Shown: positions 24,618-33,875 of the stretch, piece after piece | Numbering within the stretch: position 1 is the first letter of the stretch | Layout of the letters: each line of letters begins with the position of its first letter | Notes under the pieces: model-generated | The model's database searches: none | What the model saw: the letters and a program-made list of their open reading frames with translations, nothing else | Told to the model about the DNA's origin: nothing | Origin: VAZQ01 sp036555745 | GTDB lineage: Bacteria > Pseudomonadota > Alphaproteobacteria > Rhizobiales > Xanthobacteraceae | Length of the DNA stretch: 64,000 bases | Assembly: GCA_036555745.1 (NCBI GenBank) | Contig: DATBKV010000218.1 | Coordinates: forward strand, 10,475 to 74,474 | Direction: 5' to 3' | Made by a program: the position numbers and the translations under genes

Positions 24618-25610
24618 CTACTTGAGATTGGCCAAGGCAGTGAGGTCGAACTTGCCGGTGGCGACAAAGGTGGCGCTGCACCAGTTGGAGCCGAAGCCGC
24701 CGGGATTGATCGCGGTGAAGTCACCCGTGAAGCGCGCGGTCTGGTCGCTGGTAAAGGCGTTGCAATCACCCTTGGCGTAGTCGGTGTCGTAGTAGCGCAG
24801 GTCGAGTGTGAAAACGCCCTTGGTGATGCCGATGCCGACATCCCAGGTGGTGTAGCCCTTGTAGTTAATGCCCGTCGGATACGGCGCGGTGCAGCCGGGG
24901 ACGCCGACCTGGGTGCAGTAGAACGCGTCGCTCGTGCCGAGGTACCAGTGGCCCACGTCGCCGGACAGGTAAAGTCCCCAACCTTCCGGCATGGCCGCGC
25001 TGGGCGCCGTGATCTTCGCGCCTCCCGCCACATAGGTGCCAGGGGCACCGGAATTGAGCACGGAGGGTGAGTAGTAGACCGAGCCGTTCATCGAGAACTG
25101 GTCGTTGAACGTGTAGGTGCCCTTCGCGTAGGCCTCCCAGAAGCTGAGATCTTTCTTGATGACGTTGCCGTTGACCGGAATGTATCCGTTCTCGAGACAA
25201 TCATTGCCGAAGATCGGCGCGATGCTCCCGTTGAAGCAGGTCCCGCCGGGATACCAGTAGTACCAGCCGCCGAAATCGAGGGCGAGTGGACCGAAGGTCG
25301 GCCGGATGCCGAAGTATCCGTCGATTTCGGCCGCCGCTCGGTTCGGGAACGAAATGCTCTCGCCCGAAACGCCGATATAGAGCTGCAGGTCCTTGCTGAC
25401 GTTGTAGCGCGGCTCGAAATAGGCGGTGACCGACGGATTGTGGTTGGACTGCGTAATACCGCGGAAAATATAGTCCGACGTCAGACCGGCGCCGAAGGCG
25501 ACGTCCCACGGGTTCGGCGGCGGCGCCGGCGGCGGCGCCTTGAGATCGGCAGAAAGCGCCGGCGTCGCCAGCGCGACGGCGGCAACCATGGATAAGACAA
25601 GCTTTTTCAT
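24618..25610 (-). CDS. TorF family putative outer-membrane porin
   Basis: 330 residues: a signal peptide (MKKLVLSMVAAVALATPALS), a Pro-rich spacer (DLKAPPPAPPPNPWD) and the family opening VAFGAGLTSDYIFRGITQSN. Many alternating amphipathic strands then end in an aromatic-rich final strand, as expected of an outer-membrane beta-barrel. An internal Cys pair region (GGTCFNGSIAPIFGNDCLENG) may form an extracellular loop disulfide. TorF-type proteins are predicted porins of unknown specificity, common in Hyphomicrobiales. AAAGGGG precedes the ATG. Single gene, convergent with the ABC exporter. Confidence 0.85.
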   Translation of the reverse strand: MKKLVLSMVAAVALATPALSADLKAPPPAPPPNPWDVAFGAGLTSDYIFRGITQSNHNPSVTAYFEPRYNVSKDLQLYIGVSGESISFPNRAAAEIDGYFGIRPTFGPLALDFGGWYYWYPGGTCFNGSIAPIFGNDCLENGYIPVNGNVIKKDLSFWEAYAKGTYTFNDQFSMNGSVYYSPSVLNSGAPGTYVAGGAKITAPSAAMPEGWGLYLSGDVGHWYLGTSDAFYCTQVGVPGCTAPYPTGINYKGYTTWDVGIGITKGVFTLDLRYYDTDYAKGDCNAFTSDQTARFTGDFTAINPGGFGSNWCSATFVATGKFDLTALANLK

Positions 25611-26020
25611 CTGATGCCCCTTTCAGTCTAACGCTACCCCGGCGCTAGTCTCCGAACCGATCGCGACCATGTTTTCCCGCGGCCGCGTCCCCAGCAATCA
25701 CTTCGAACTAACAACACGACAGGAAACGTGAGAAGGAGATTCCTGCAGCATTTGCCCCCTTTTTGGGCGAATCCGCCTTTCATCCGATGGAAAGAATCGA
25801 ACTGTTGCGAATCCAACACAAAGCCGGATCGTGTACGCCGCAGAAACGCCACAGTGCGCGGGCGCTTGCGCACACGACGCTCTCCTGATTGCAGGTTTAG
25901 AATCTGAAAATCGCGATGCGCTGCCAACGCATCCGGCGAACGATGTGACGAGGCGCAAGGCCTCGTTCGGACCGCAATAGGGCCGGAAAATGCGCCTACA
26001 CCTAGGGCGCGCCTGCGAGA
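25611..26020. other. Intergenic region upstream of the torF-like gene
   Basis: 410 bases, less GC-rich than its surroundings, containing the promoter of the porin gene (no clear consensus seen) and the 3' end of the PanE-like gene. It holds one exact hairpin at 25948-25966 (ACGAGGC/GCCTCGT, loop GCAAG) without a T-run. No credible gene; I cannot exclude a small RNA. Confidence 0.45.
25948..25966. repeat. Short perfect inverted repeat
   Basis: ACGAGGC and GCCTCGT with a five-base loop, about 55 bases beyond the stop of the PanE-like gene. It may be its 3' hairpin; the T-run of a classical terminator is absent. Confidence 0.4.
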
Positions 26021-27094
26021 CTAGGCGGCGGCCTTTTTTCGATTGGCCTCGAGGCGGGCGTCGACCAGCGTCACCGTAGCATCGATAGCGGCGTTACGGA
26101 GGCCCTTCTGCGCCGCAATCAGCTGCACCAGCTTGTCGGCGCGCTCGATATTGGGCACGCCGTTGTTGAGCGCGCGTGCCGCCGAGGAGGGGCGCGTGAG
26201 CGACAGTGCCGCAGCGGCGTATTTCTCGAACGGTACCAGATCGTCGCGCTTGGCGCCGAGTTTCACGCACAGATCGACCACGAAATCGTAAACCGCGCGC
26301 GACGCCTCGACATCGGCGTGTACCGCATCCTTGATGTTGATCGCGCCGTCCTTGGTGACGCAGCGGTAATTGCCGGTGAGCAACATCGCCCACTTGGCGA
26401 GCGGCACGAAAATGGAGTCGTGCACCTTGAGCTTCACCGGCAGCTCGATCTTGCCGTCGCCGGTGTCGAACCGGATCGCCTCGATCTCGTCCTGCAGCCG
26501 GCGCAAGATGGCGGTGTGCTTGTCGGAATCGAAGCGCGCGACCTTGAAATTGGTCGGCAGCGTGACCTGCAGCACGTTCACCTTCTCCTCCGGCGGACGG
26601 ATCGCCTGCGGGTCCGGGCTGCACAGCGTGATGAAGGCGGGATCGAAATTGCTCCACACGCTCGGGTCGGTGTAAGCGGATTTCAGAGCGTCGGTATCGA
26701 GCCCGGGAATGCGCCTGAGATAGGCGAGCGGGGGCATGTTCATGATCGACATGCAGGGAACCCGCGCCTTGGCCACCGCATCAAGCAGCTCACGCACGCC
26801 GGGTGAGCGGTATTGCGGCTCCTGCATCGCCAGGCCCACGAGATCGTAAGCGGCCGGATCGATCCCAGCGGGACCACCGGCGCTGACCTTACCTGGGAGC
26901 TTGCGCGAGTCGAGCTCGACCGCGTCCTTGCGGCCCTTCACCGGCAGGCGCACGCGGAAGCCCTCGGCGTTGATCAAGTCCGCCTCGGCAGGGAGACATA
27001 CGAGCTTCACATGATGCCCGCCGAACAGAAGCTTGGACGCCAGCAGCGATCCGTAGGACGCGCCCATGATCAAGATGTTGTACGTCGCCGCCAT
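26021..27094 (-). CDS. Ketopantoate reductase (PanE/ApbA) family protein
   Basis: 357 residues. The N-terminal Rossmann domain opens with YNILIMGASYGSLLASKLLFGGHHVKLVC, a variant in which the usual GxGxxG is GASYGS. The C-terminal helical ApbA_C domain carries VPFEKYAAAALSLTRPSSAARALNNG and NIERADKLVQLI. Genuine PanE reduces ketopantoate to pantoate with NADPH. The altered dinucleotide motif and greater length suggest a paralogue acting on another 2-oxo acid or an opine-like substrate. A strong ribosome-binding site (GGAGGAG) precedes the ATG. No operon partner. Confidence 0.75.
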   Translation of the reverse strand: MAATYNILIMGASYGSLLASKLLFGGHHVKLVCLPAEADLINAEGFRVRLPVKGRKDAVELDSRKLPGKVSAGGPAGIDPAAYDLVGLAMQEPQYRSPGVRELLDAVAKARVPCMSIMNMPPLAYLRRIPGLDTDALKSAYTDPSVWSNFDPAFITLCSPDPQAIRPPEEKVNVLQVTLPTNFKVARFDSDKHTAILRRLQDEIEAIRFDTGDGKIELPVKLKVHDSIFVPLAKWAMLLTGNYRCVTKDGAINIKDAVHADVEASRAVYDFVVDLCVKLGAKRDDLVPFEKYAAAALSLTRPSSAARALNNGVPNIERADKLVQLIAAQKGLRNAAIDATVTLVDARLEANRKKAAA

Positions 27095-27475
27095 GGCTGG
27101 TCTCCTCCGGGGTCGGGGCGCAAGAAGCGCGGGTTCCGGCCCATCCTATTAGTCGATGCTATTCGGCGCACCATGCCGATGCAATCGCGATCCCCGCGGC
27201 GGCTCTTGTGAGCCACGTTCCCATCTTGGTGATTTGGACATGTGGCGCGCATTCACTTGGTCGACCGCGCCGAGAACCAGGTAATTCCGAAGGCAACGCC
27301 GCCCTCGCTGATCACCGCGCTTCAGCCTGGCGCACGGATTAATCGCGTCAGCTCTGCTCGCGGCGGGCACGCGCGGCACATTGCCGCTGCGATGGCGCTA
27401 CGCTCCAAGGCAAAGCGATGCGCGGGCCCGCGCTGCCGGAACGCGGGCCCTGCACTGCGCGGCGCGCCTGGGATG
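27095..27475. other. Intergenic region between the PanE-like gene and the basic-protein gene
   Basis: 381 bases containing the promoter of the PanE-like gene (not recognised) and a very stable GC-rich hairpin at 27424-27450. No credible gene on either strand. Confidence 0.5.
27424..27450 (-). terminator. GC-rich terminator-like hairpin after the basic-protein gene
   Basis: Perfect 9-bp arms GGGCCCGCG (27424-27432) and CGCGGGCCC (27442-27450) with a nine-base loop, 25 bases after the stop codon of the gene at 27476-27742. The following tail (CGCATCGCTTTGCC) has only a short T-run. Confidence 0.5.
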
Positions 27476-27742
27476 TTAAGAAGAACTCCCGCTCTCTTGG
27501 CTGCCGCCCCCGCCCGAGGAGTACCCGCCGCTCGACGACGGCTGCGACCCGTATGACGGCATGCTGGGCGCCGCTGGAGCCGGGCGCGGCGCGGGCTTTT
27601 TCGGGGCCGGCCTCTTCTTTTTGGCTGCCTTTCGCGGAGCCGCCTTCTTTGCGGCACCCTTCTTCTTACGGGCGAAAGAGGCCTTCTTCGCCCCTTTTCT
27701 CTTCTTGGTCTTCGACTTCGCCTTCTTCGCTTTCTTCGCCAT
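27476..27742 (-). CDS. Lys/Ala/Pro-rich small basic protein with Ser/Gly tail
   Basis: 88 residues in two halves. Residues 1-55 are Lys/Ala/Arg/Pro-rich with AKK and APKK repeats, like bacterial histone H1-like and AlgP-type C-terminal tails. Residues 56-88 are Ser/Gly/Gln-rich (SGGYSSGGGGSQESGSSS). There is no globular domain. A strong ribosome-binding site (GGGAGG) sits seven bases before the ATG, which supports expression. It could bind DNA or RNA through its basic half; this is inference from composition. It lies upstream on the map of glcF but 56 bases downstream in transcription, so it may be read as the last gene after glcDEF. Confidence 0.65.
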   Translation of the reverse strand: MAKKAKKAKSKTKKRKGAKKASFARKKKGAAKKAAPRKAAKKKRPAPKKPAPRPAPAAPSMPSYGSQPSSSGGYSSGGGGSQESGSSS

Positions 27743-27798
27743 GATCGCCTCCCGATCGTTGCAGCTCAGGTCTCGCTATCGTCCGATAACACCACTCG

Positions 27799-29136
27799 TC
27801 ACATCACCTGCGCGACGGTCTCGGCCGCGCCGGCGACCCGCCTCCCGCTGAGCGCCTCGGGTGCGGGGCCTCCGGTCGCCCAGTCGATGAGCTCGACGGT
27901 GTGGACGACCGGGATCACCGTGCCCGCAGCGATCTGGGTCATGCAGCCGATATTGCCGGCGGCGATCACGTCGGGCTTGAGCTTTTCGATATTCCCGACT
28001 TTGCGCGCGCGCAACCTCCTCGCAAGCTCCGGCTGAAGAATGTTGTAGGTGCCAGCCGAACCGCAGCACAGATGTCCTTCCGGCACATCTTTCACCACGA
28101 ATCCAATCTTGCAAAGCAATTCTTTCGGTGCGCGCGTGATTTTCTGACCGTGCTGCAAGGAGCAGGCTGAATGATAAGCGACGACCAGGCTGCTGGCGCG
28201 CACGGACGCGAGTTCGAGCCGGCCGAGATACTCGCTGATATCCATCGCCAGGCCTGACACGCGCGCGGCCTTATCCGCATAGGCGCGATCGTTGCGGAGC
28301 GCGAATCCATAGTCCTTGACCGTGGTGCCGCAGCCCGAGGCGGTAACGAGAATGGCATCGAGCCCCTCGCCGGTGAGCTCGGCGGTCCAGGCATCGATCT
28401 GGCGGCGGGCCGCCGCCAGCGCTTCCTGCTCCCGTCCCATGTGATGCACGATCGAGCCGCAGCAGCCCTCGTCCGCCACCACCACCTCGATGCCGTGCCG
28501 GGTCAAAAGGCGGATCGCCGCAGTGGTGATCGAGGGAGCAAGAACCGGCGCCACGCAACCGGACAGTAGCGCCACCCGTCCCCGGCGTGCGCCGGTCGGT
28601 GCAAAGCGCCGGCGCCCGGCCGCGGCCGAGTGTCGGAGGCGGCGAGCCGGGGCGAGGCGCAGCATGGCAGCGACGGGCTCGAGCCCGAGCGCGGCGAAAG
28701 CTCCGGCAAAGGGCTTGGCCAACCGGGCAGCGGCAAGCGCCAGGCGGAAGCGGCCATTGTCCGGCAGCACGCGCGCAAGCACGGCACGCAACCAGCGGTC
28801 GACGAATGGCCTGCGGTAGGTTCTTTCGATGTGGCCGCGGGCCACGTCGACGAGGTGCATGTAGTGCACGCCGGAGGGACAGGTCGTCATGCAGGCCAGG
28901 CAGGAGAGGCAGCGATCGATGTGCTTGACCACGTCGCCGGTCGCAGGCCGGTCGTTTTCCAGCATGTCCTTGATCAGGTAGATACGCCCGCGCGGCGAGT
29001 CGAGCTCGTCGCCGAGCAGCACGTAGGTCGGGCAGGTGGCGGTGCAGAAGCCGCAATGCACGCAGGCGCGCAGGATGCGGTTCGCCTCCGCCATGTTGGG
29101 CTGAGCGAGCTGCGCCAGGGTGAACGAGGTCTGCAT
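27799..29136 (-). CDS. glcF: Glycolate oxidase iron-sulfur subunit GlcF
   Basis: 445 residues. Two 4Fe-4S motifs are intact: CVHCGFCTATCP (Cys25, 28, 31, 35) and CLSCLACMTTCP. Two CCG domains follow, seen at EGCCGSIVHHMG and HLCCGSAGTYN, which hold further cluster or heterodisulfide-type ligands. GlcF passes electrons from the flavin subunits GlcD/GlcE to the quinone pool at the inner membrane. The ATG at 29136 is chosen because the family starts close to QTSFTLAQL; an upstream start would add 16 unlike residues. It is the third gene of glcDEF. Confidence 0.93.
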   Translation of the reverse strand: MQTSFTLAQLAQPNMAEANRILRACVHCGFCTATCPTYVLLGDELDSPRGRIYLIKDMLENDRPATGDVVKHIDRCLSCLACMTTCPSGVHYMHLVDVARGHIERTYRRPFVDRWLRAVLARVLPDNGRFRLALAAARLAKPFAGAFAALGLEPVAAMLRLAPARRLRHSAAAGRRRFAPTGARRGRVALLSGCVAPVLAPSITTAAIRLLTRHGIEVVVADEGCCGSIVHHMGREQEALAAARRQIDAWTAELTGEGLDAILVTASGCGTTVKDYGFALRNDRAYADKAARVSGLAMDISEYLGRLELASVRASSLVVAYHSACSLQHGQKITRAPKELLCKIGFVVKDVPEGHLCCGSAGTYNILQPELARRLRARKVGNIEKLKPDVIAAGNIGCMTQIAAGTVIPVVHTVELIDWATGGPAPEALSGRRVAGAAETVAQVM

Positions 29137-29168
29137 CGTCCCAACGTATGTACTTGCCCGCCTGCGAG

Positions 29169-30392
29169 CTATACCCCCGCCCACATGCGCCCGGGATTCA
29201 GCACGCCCTGGGGATCGAAGCTCGCCTTGATCCGCTTGGTCAACGCCGACAGCGCCGCGTCCTGCGGCGTGAACACGTCAATGGCGGCGCGCGCGGCCGC
29301 TGGCGCGCGCATCAGGGTGGCATGCCCCCCGGTCGCGGCCACCGCGCGGCGGACGAGCACTGCGCCGGCATCGTCGGATGCCTCGAGCGCGAGCCACACG
29401 AGGCCGCCCGCCCAGTCATAGAGCACATGTGCCTGGGCGCCCGCGACCAAGGCTGCAAGCTGCGCCCCGCGGCTCGGCGTGGTCGAAACGCGCCAGAGCG
29501 GTCGTTGGCGGGCGTCGCGGCCCTCGGCAAAGGGAGCGGCGTCGCGCACCGCCTTCCACACGGCCCGCGAGGCGGCCGCCTCGACGGTCGCGGGCGCGCC
29601 GAAGGCTTTCATCAGCATCTCGAGCGTGTGCCGGCGATGGGCAACCGAGGGCGCAAAACCTTCGAGCCGGAGCACCGTGACCGCGTCGCCGGCGCTCGCA
29701 ACCTCCGGCACGGCGGCGGCGACCTCGGCCGGCAGATGCGCTGCGCCCGACACGTCGCAGGCCGACCCCAAGGCAGCGGCCATGGCCTCGACCGCCCGCG
29801 CCGGGGAAAGTCCCGCCACCAAGACCGTCGCCTCGGTCTCGGGGGCGGGCAATACCTTGAGCGTGACCTCGGTCATGGCCGCAAGCGTGCCCCAGGAGCC
29901 GGCCATCAGCTTGCTGAGGTCGTAGCCGGTGACGTTCTTCACCACCCGCCCGCCGCCCTTGAAGCTTTCCCCGCGCCCCGACACGGCGGCGAAGCCAAGC
30001 AAATGGTCGCGCGCGGCGCCGGCCTTGAGCCGGCGCGGGCCCGACAGGTTCGCTGCCACCGCGCCGCCGATGGTGCCGCGGCCGGGCGGCTCGCCGAGGA
30101 TGGCCGCGCAATCCATCGGCTCGAACGCAAGCTGCTGGCCATTGGCGGCGACCAGCGCTTCGAGCTCGGCGAGCGGCGTGCCTGCGCGCGCAGACAACAC
30201 GAGCTCCTCGGGCTCGTAGAGCGTGACCCCGCTGAGCCCCGACAGATCGAGCGTGACGTCGGTCTGCGCGGGCCGGCCGATCACCCGCTTTGAGCCATGG
30301 CCCATGACCTCCGCCGCCTTGCGCTCGGCCAAAAGCCATTGCACCGCCGCCTCGACATCCTTGGCATCGCGGGCCTTGAGGGTATCCGCCAT
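29169..30392 (-). CDS. glcE: Glycolate oxidase FAD-binding subunit GlcE
   Basis: 407 residues with an FAD_binding_4 (PCMH-type) domain: YEPEELVLSARAGTPLAELEALVAA, GGAVAANLSGPRRLKAGAARD and VKNVTGYDLSKLMAGSWGTLA, a stretch typical of GlcE. The C-terminal part is shorter than in GlcD, as expected. It works with GlcD and GlcF to oxidise glycolate (or D-lactate) to glyoxylate. It lies 27 bases after glcD and 32 bases before glcF, so the three form an operon. Confidence 0.92.
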   Translation of the reverse strand: MADTLKARDAKDVEAAVQWLLAERKAAEVMGHGSKRVIGRPAQTDVTLDLSGLSGVTLYEPEELVLSARAGTPLAELEALVAANGQQLAFEPMDCAAILGEPPGRGTIGGAVAANLSGPRRLKAGAARDHLLGFAAVSGRGESFKGGGRVVKNVTGYDLSKLMAGSWGTLAAMTEVTLKVLPAPETEATVLVAGLSPARAVEAMAAALGSACDVSGAAHLPAEVAAAVPEVASAGDAVTVLRLEGFAPSVAHRRHTLEMLMKAFGAPATVEAAASRAVWKAVRDAAPFAEGRDARQRPLWRVSTTPSRGAQLAALVAGAQAHVLYDWAGGLVWLALEASDDAGAVLVRRAVAATGGHATLMRAPAAARAAIDVFTPQDAALSALTKRIKASFDPQGVLNPGRMWAGV

Positions 30393-30419
30393 CGCCCCAC
30401 GCGAGCTCCGCCCCGGCGC

Positions 30420-31913
30420 TCAGAACCGCGGAATCTCCGGAAACGGCGTCTGGCCGGCGTGCACGTGCATGCGCGAGAGCTCGGCGCAACGATGCAACGT
30501 CGGAAACACCTTGCCGGGATTGAGCAGCCCGCGCTCGTCGAATGCGCATTTGAGCCGCTGCTGCTGATTCATGTCGGTTTCCGAGAACATTGCCGGCATC
30601 AGGTCGCGCTTCTCCACCCCGACGCCATGCTCGCCGGTGAGTACCCCGCCGACGTCAACGCAGAGCCGCAGGATTTCGGCACCGAGCGCTTCCGCCGTCT
30701 CGAGCTCCCCCGGCTTGTTGGCGTCGTACAGAATGAGCGGGTGGAGATTACCGTCGCCGGCATGGAAGACATTGGCGATTGCCAGCCCGTAACTGCGGGA
30801 CAATTCCCGCATGCGCTGGAGCACCTGCGGCAGGCGTGCCCGCGGAATGGTCCCGTCCATGCAGTAATAGTCGGGCGAGATGCGCCCGACCGCAGGGAAT
30901 GCCGCCTTGCGTCCGGCCCAGAACAGGAGTCGCTCCTCCTCGGACCCGGAAGTCCGGCAGGTTACGGCCTGGCAGGATTTCGCGATCGCCTCGACCCGCG
31001 CGATGAGGTGATCGACCTCGGCGCGCGGCCCGTCGAGCTCCACGATCAACAGGCCCTCGACGTCGAGCGGATATCCCGCATGCACGAATTCCTCGGCCGC
31101 ATGGATTGCCGGAGCGTCCATCATCTCCATCCCGCCGGGGATGATCCCGGCCCCGATGATCCTGCTCACGCATTCGCCGGCGTTTTCGCAGGATGCGAAT
31201 CCCACCAGCACCGCGCGGGCACATTCCGGCTTCCTGAGCAGGCGCACGGTGACCTCGGTGACCACGCCGAGCAGGCCCTCCGAGCCGGTCACGATGCCGA
31301 GCAGATCATAGCCGCCGGGATCGAGGTGCTTACCGCCGAGCCTTATGACCTCGCCGGTCATCAGCACGAGCTCGCAACCCAGGAGATTGTTGGTGGTCAT
31401 GCCGTATTTGAGACAATGCACGCCGCCGGAATTCTCCGCCACGTTGCCGCCGATGGTGCAGGCGATCTGCGAGGAGGGGTCGGGCGCGTAGTAGAAGCCG
31501 GCATGCTCGACCGCTTGCGTTACCGCCAGATTCGTCACGCCCGGCTCCACCACCGCCACGCGATTGGCGAGATCGATCTCGTGGATGCGGTTGAACTTGG
31601 CCATCCCGAGCAGGACGGCGTCGGCGAGCGGCAGCGCGCCACCGGACAGTGAGGTGCCGGCCCCGCGCGGTACCACCTTGATACCCTCTTGGTGGCAGAA
31701 CGCCAGCACCTGGCTGACCTGTTGCGTGGTCTCCGGCAGCACCACGACCATCGGAAGCTGGCGATAGGCGGTCAGCCCATCGGATTCGTAGGGACGCAGC
31801 TCCCGCTCGGCGGCGATCACGCCCTCGCCCGGCACGATGGCCTTGAGCGCCGCCACGATCCGGTCACGGCGGGCGAGCACGGCGGCATCTGGCAGTGGCA
31901 TTGCGAGCGACAC
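30420..31913 (-). CDS. glcD: Glycolate oxidase catalytic subunit GlcD
   Basis: 497 residues: an FAD_binding_4 domain (LPMVVVLPETTQQVSQVLAFC, VVPRGAGTSLSGGALP, GGNVAENSGGVHCLKYGMTTN) and an FAD-oxidase C-terminal domain ending in DPHLHPL-like text (HAGDGNLHPLILYD, His pair) and GEHGVGVEKRDLMPAMFSETD. It oxidises glycolate, passing electrons to GlcF. The GTG at 31913 is preferred because GGGAGAG lies six bases upstream; an ATG four codons later is also possible. It is the first gene of glcDEF and diverges from the cytochrome c gene. Confidence 0.93.
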   Translation of the reverse strand: MSLAMPLPDAAVLARRDRIVAALKAIVPGEGVIAAERELRPYESDGLTAYRQLPMVVVLPETTQQVSQVLAFCHQEGIKVVPRGAGTSLSGGALPLADAVLLGMAKFNRIHEIDLANRVAVVEPGVTNLAVTQAVEHAGFYYAPDPSSQIACTIGGNVAENSGGVHCLKYGMTTNNLLGCELVLMTGEVIRLGGKHLDPGGYDLLGIVTGSEGLLGVVTEVTVRLLRKPECARAVLVGFASCENAGECVSRIIGAGIIPGGMEMMDAPAIHAAEEFVHAGYPLDVEGLLIVELDGPRAEVDHLIARVEAIAKSCQAVTCRTSGSEEERLLFWAGRKAAFPAVGRISPDYYCMDGTIPRARLPQVLQRMRELSRSYGLAIANVFHAGDGNLHPLILYDANKPGELETAEALGAEILRLCVDVGGVLTGEHGVGVEKRDLMPAMFSETDMNQQQRLKCAFDERGLLNPGKVFPTLHRCAELSRMHVHAGQTPFPEIPRF

Positions 31914-32209
31914 CGGCTCTCCCTGGCTTAAGACTTGCCGCTCCGTTTTACGCTCCGTGCGTATAGCCGCAACCCCGCATGACATCGCGCTGTCCTCGCA
32001 AGCAGCCTGCGGGCATCGCGGCAGGCGGAGGAATCACGCTTTCAGCCGTTGACAGTGCAGGCCGTTGCCGCCATTCGAACAGCGCGGCAATCGCCTCGCG
32101 GGTCGGCGCCGGCCGGCCGACCTGCACCTTGATGGTCCGATCTCGACCGAGACCGGGAAGGGGTGAGCCGGTACCTAGGGGGCGGCCGTCCGAACTCGAG
32201 GAGAAAAGG
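31914..32209. other. Divergent region between glcD and the cytochrome c gene
   Basis: 296 bases. On the minus strand TTGCGG (31972-31967), 16 bases, TAAAAC (31950-31945) is a plausible glcD promoter. On the plus strand a perfect TTGACA occurs at 32049-32054 but no good -10 follows at the right distance. No operator-like palindrome is obvious. Confidence 0.4.
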
Positions 32210-32596
32210 ATGAGAACCCTGGTGATTGCTGCGGCGGCGCTTGCAGCCTCGACCGCAACAAGCTTGGCGCAGGATGCCGCCGCGGGCGAGCAGGTATTCA
32301 AGCGGTTGTGCTCACCCTGTCACGACATCGGACCAGGGGCCAAGATTAAGCTCGGTCCGCCCCTCAACGGCATCGATGGCCGCAAGTCCGGCTCGTTCGA
32401 GGGCTTCAACTACTCGCAAGCCAACAAGTCCTCCGGCATCACCTGGAACCACGATACTTTCGTCAAATACATCCACGCTCCGATGCAGGAGATGCCCGGC
32501 ACGCGCATGGCGTTCGTCGGCATCAAGAACGATAAAGAAATCGCGGATCTGTGGGCCTATCTCACGCAATTCGGGCCGGACGGCCAGAAGAAATGA
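32210..32596 (+). CDS. Class I c-type cytochrome (c2-like)
   Basis: 128 residues: a signal peptide (MRTLVIAAAALAASTATSLA) cleaved before QDAAAGEQVF, one haem motif CSPCH (Cys34, Cys37, His38), and the likely sixth ligand Met100 in PGTRMAFVG, just as in mitochondrial cytochrome c and bacterial c2 (GTKMAF). It is a soluble periplasmic electron carrier between the bc1 complex or dehydrogenases and oxidases. GAGGAGAAAAGG precedes the ATG. It is divergent from glcD; a functional link to glycolate oxidation is possible but not shown. Confidence 0.92.
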   Translation: MRTLVIAAAALAASTATSLAQDAAAGEQVFKRLCSPCHDIGPGAKIKLGPPLNGIDGRKSGSFEGFNYSQANKSSGITWNHDTFVKYIHAPMQEMPGTRMAFVGIKNDKEIADLWAYLTQFGPDGQKK

Positions 32597-32791
32597 CCGG
32601 CGCGGGCTCGCGTGCGGTCCTGCGCCGCGACCCTGCCGAGCGGGCGAGCCCGAGGCGTGATGCGCGCGCGGCAAGCACGGGGGCGGTCGCGCGTTGCAAC
32701 GCCGCGCGCCCGACGTAGACTGCGTCACCACGGCGGCGCCCGGCAATTCGAGCCGCGCCCGCACACGCGCGCGTCACCAGGAGGCCGAGCC

Positions 32792-33622
32792 ATGCTCAAG
32801 GATGTCGTCGTCAACCTCTCGGGCCGGGGGCCGCAGGATTTCGCGGGCGAATACGCGGTTTCGGTCGCCGCGACCTTCGGCGCCCACGCCGTCGGGGTCG
32901 CCTTTCTTTACGAGCCGGTCATTCCGGATGGCGCGCTGGGGGCCGTTCCGGTCGATCTGATCGAGCTCCAGCGCGAGGAAAACACCAAGGCCGCCAGCAA
33001 CGCCGTCGGCCGGTTCGAGGCGGCCGGCAAGAAGGCGGCGGTGTCAGCCGAGACGCGCGTCGTCGACGCGAACTTCGGCAGCGCGCCGACGCTGTTCGCC
33101 CAGATCGCCCGCCGCTTCGACCTCGCCATTGTGGGGCAAGCGCAGCGCGAGCAAGGCGCCACCGATGCCCTGATGATCGAGGCCGCGCTGTTCGAATCCG
33201 GTCGCCCCATGGTCGTCGTGCCCTATATCCAGAAGCGCGGGCTCACGCTCGAACGCGTGCTCGCGTGCTGGGACGGCGGACACACGGCCGCGCGCGCCAT
33301 CAACGACGCGATGCCTTTCCTGATGCGCGCCAAGGCGGTGGATATCGTCACGGTCGCCGAGGAGCGCAAGCAGGAGCAGGCGCCCACCGGCGCGACGCTG
33401 GTCGACCACCTGGTCCGGCATGGCGTCAAAGCCAGCGCCAAGCGCATGGCCAAAGGTGATATTTCGATCGAAGACGTGATCCTGTCCTACGCCGCCGACA
33501 GTGGCGCCGATTTCCTGGTGATGGGGGGTTACGGCCATTCGCGGTTGCGCGAATTCATTCTCGGCGGCGTCACGCGTGGCATCCTCGCCTCGATGACAGT
33601 GCCGGTGCTGATGTCGCACTGA
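32792..33622 (+). CDS. Tandem universal stress protein (UspA family)
   Basis: 276 residues holding two Usp folds (about 1-140 and 150-276). The second has the ATP-binding signature at VMGGYGHSRLREFILGGVTRG (G-x2-G-x9-G-T); the first has IVGQAQ in its place and looks degenerate. Such tandem Usp proteins bind ATP or AMP and act in stress and low-energy survival. AGGAGG lies six bases before the ATG at 32792; the open frame extends further upstream, but that part is low-complexity Arg/Ala. Single gene. Confidence 0.88.
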   Translation: MLKDVVVNLSGRGPQDFAGEYAVSVAATFGAHAVGVAFLYEPVIPDGALGAVPVDLIELQREENTKAASNAVGRFEAAGKKAAVSAETRVVDANFGSAPTLFAQIARRFDLAIVGQAQREQGATDALMIEAALFESGRPMVVVPYIQKRGLTLERVLACWDGGHTAARAINDAMPFLMRAKAVDIVTVAEERKQEQAPTGATLVDHLVRHGVKASAKRMAKGDISIEDVILSYAADSGADFLVMGGYGHSRLREFILGGVTRGILASMTVPVLMSH

Positions 33623-33875
33623 GCCGCGCGCGGCCAGCCAAGATCTTGAGCACAAGGGTTTTTTTTGGCGGGAACTCCCGGTTTCCGGGCGCGTTATCGC
33701 GCCATCTCTCCGGTGCCGTTGGTCATGACCATGTCGACCGCTGTTGCCTACGCTCAGCGCGCTTGCAAGCGAAGTGCGCGCCGCTTCTCCGCTGCGAGGC
33801 GCTCGCGCGCTGCAATGCAGTGAATCCGGGGCACCCGGACCTCCGTTTGCCGGGACATGCCGAGGGATCAGCGCA

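Noticed and set aside
25611..26020. Small RNA or riboswitch upstream of the porin gene
   Set aside because: One short hairpin exists, but no known riboswitch core and no promoter/terminator pair could be recognised.
31979..32209. Upstream in-frame start of the cytochrome c gene
   Set aside because: It would bury the signal peptide 77 residues inside. The ATG at 32210 has a strong ribosome-binding site and starts with the signal peptide.
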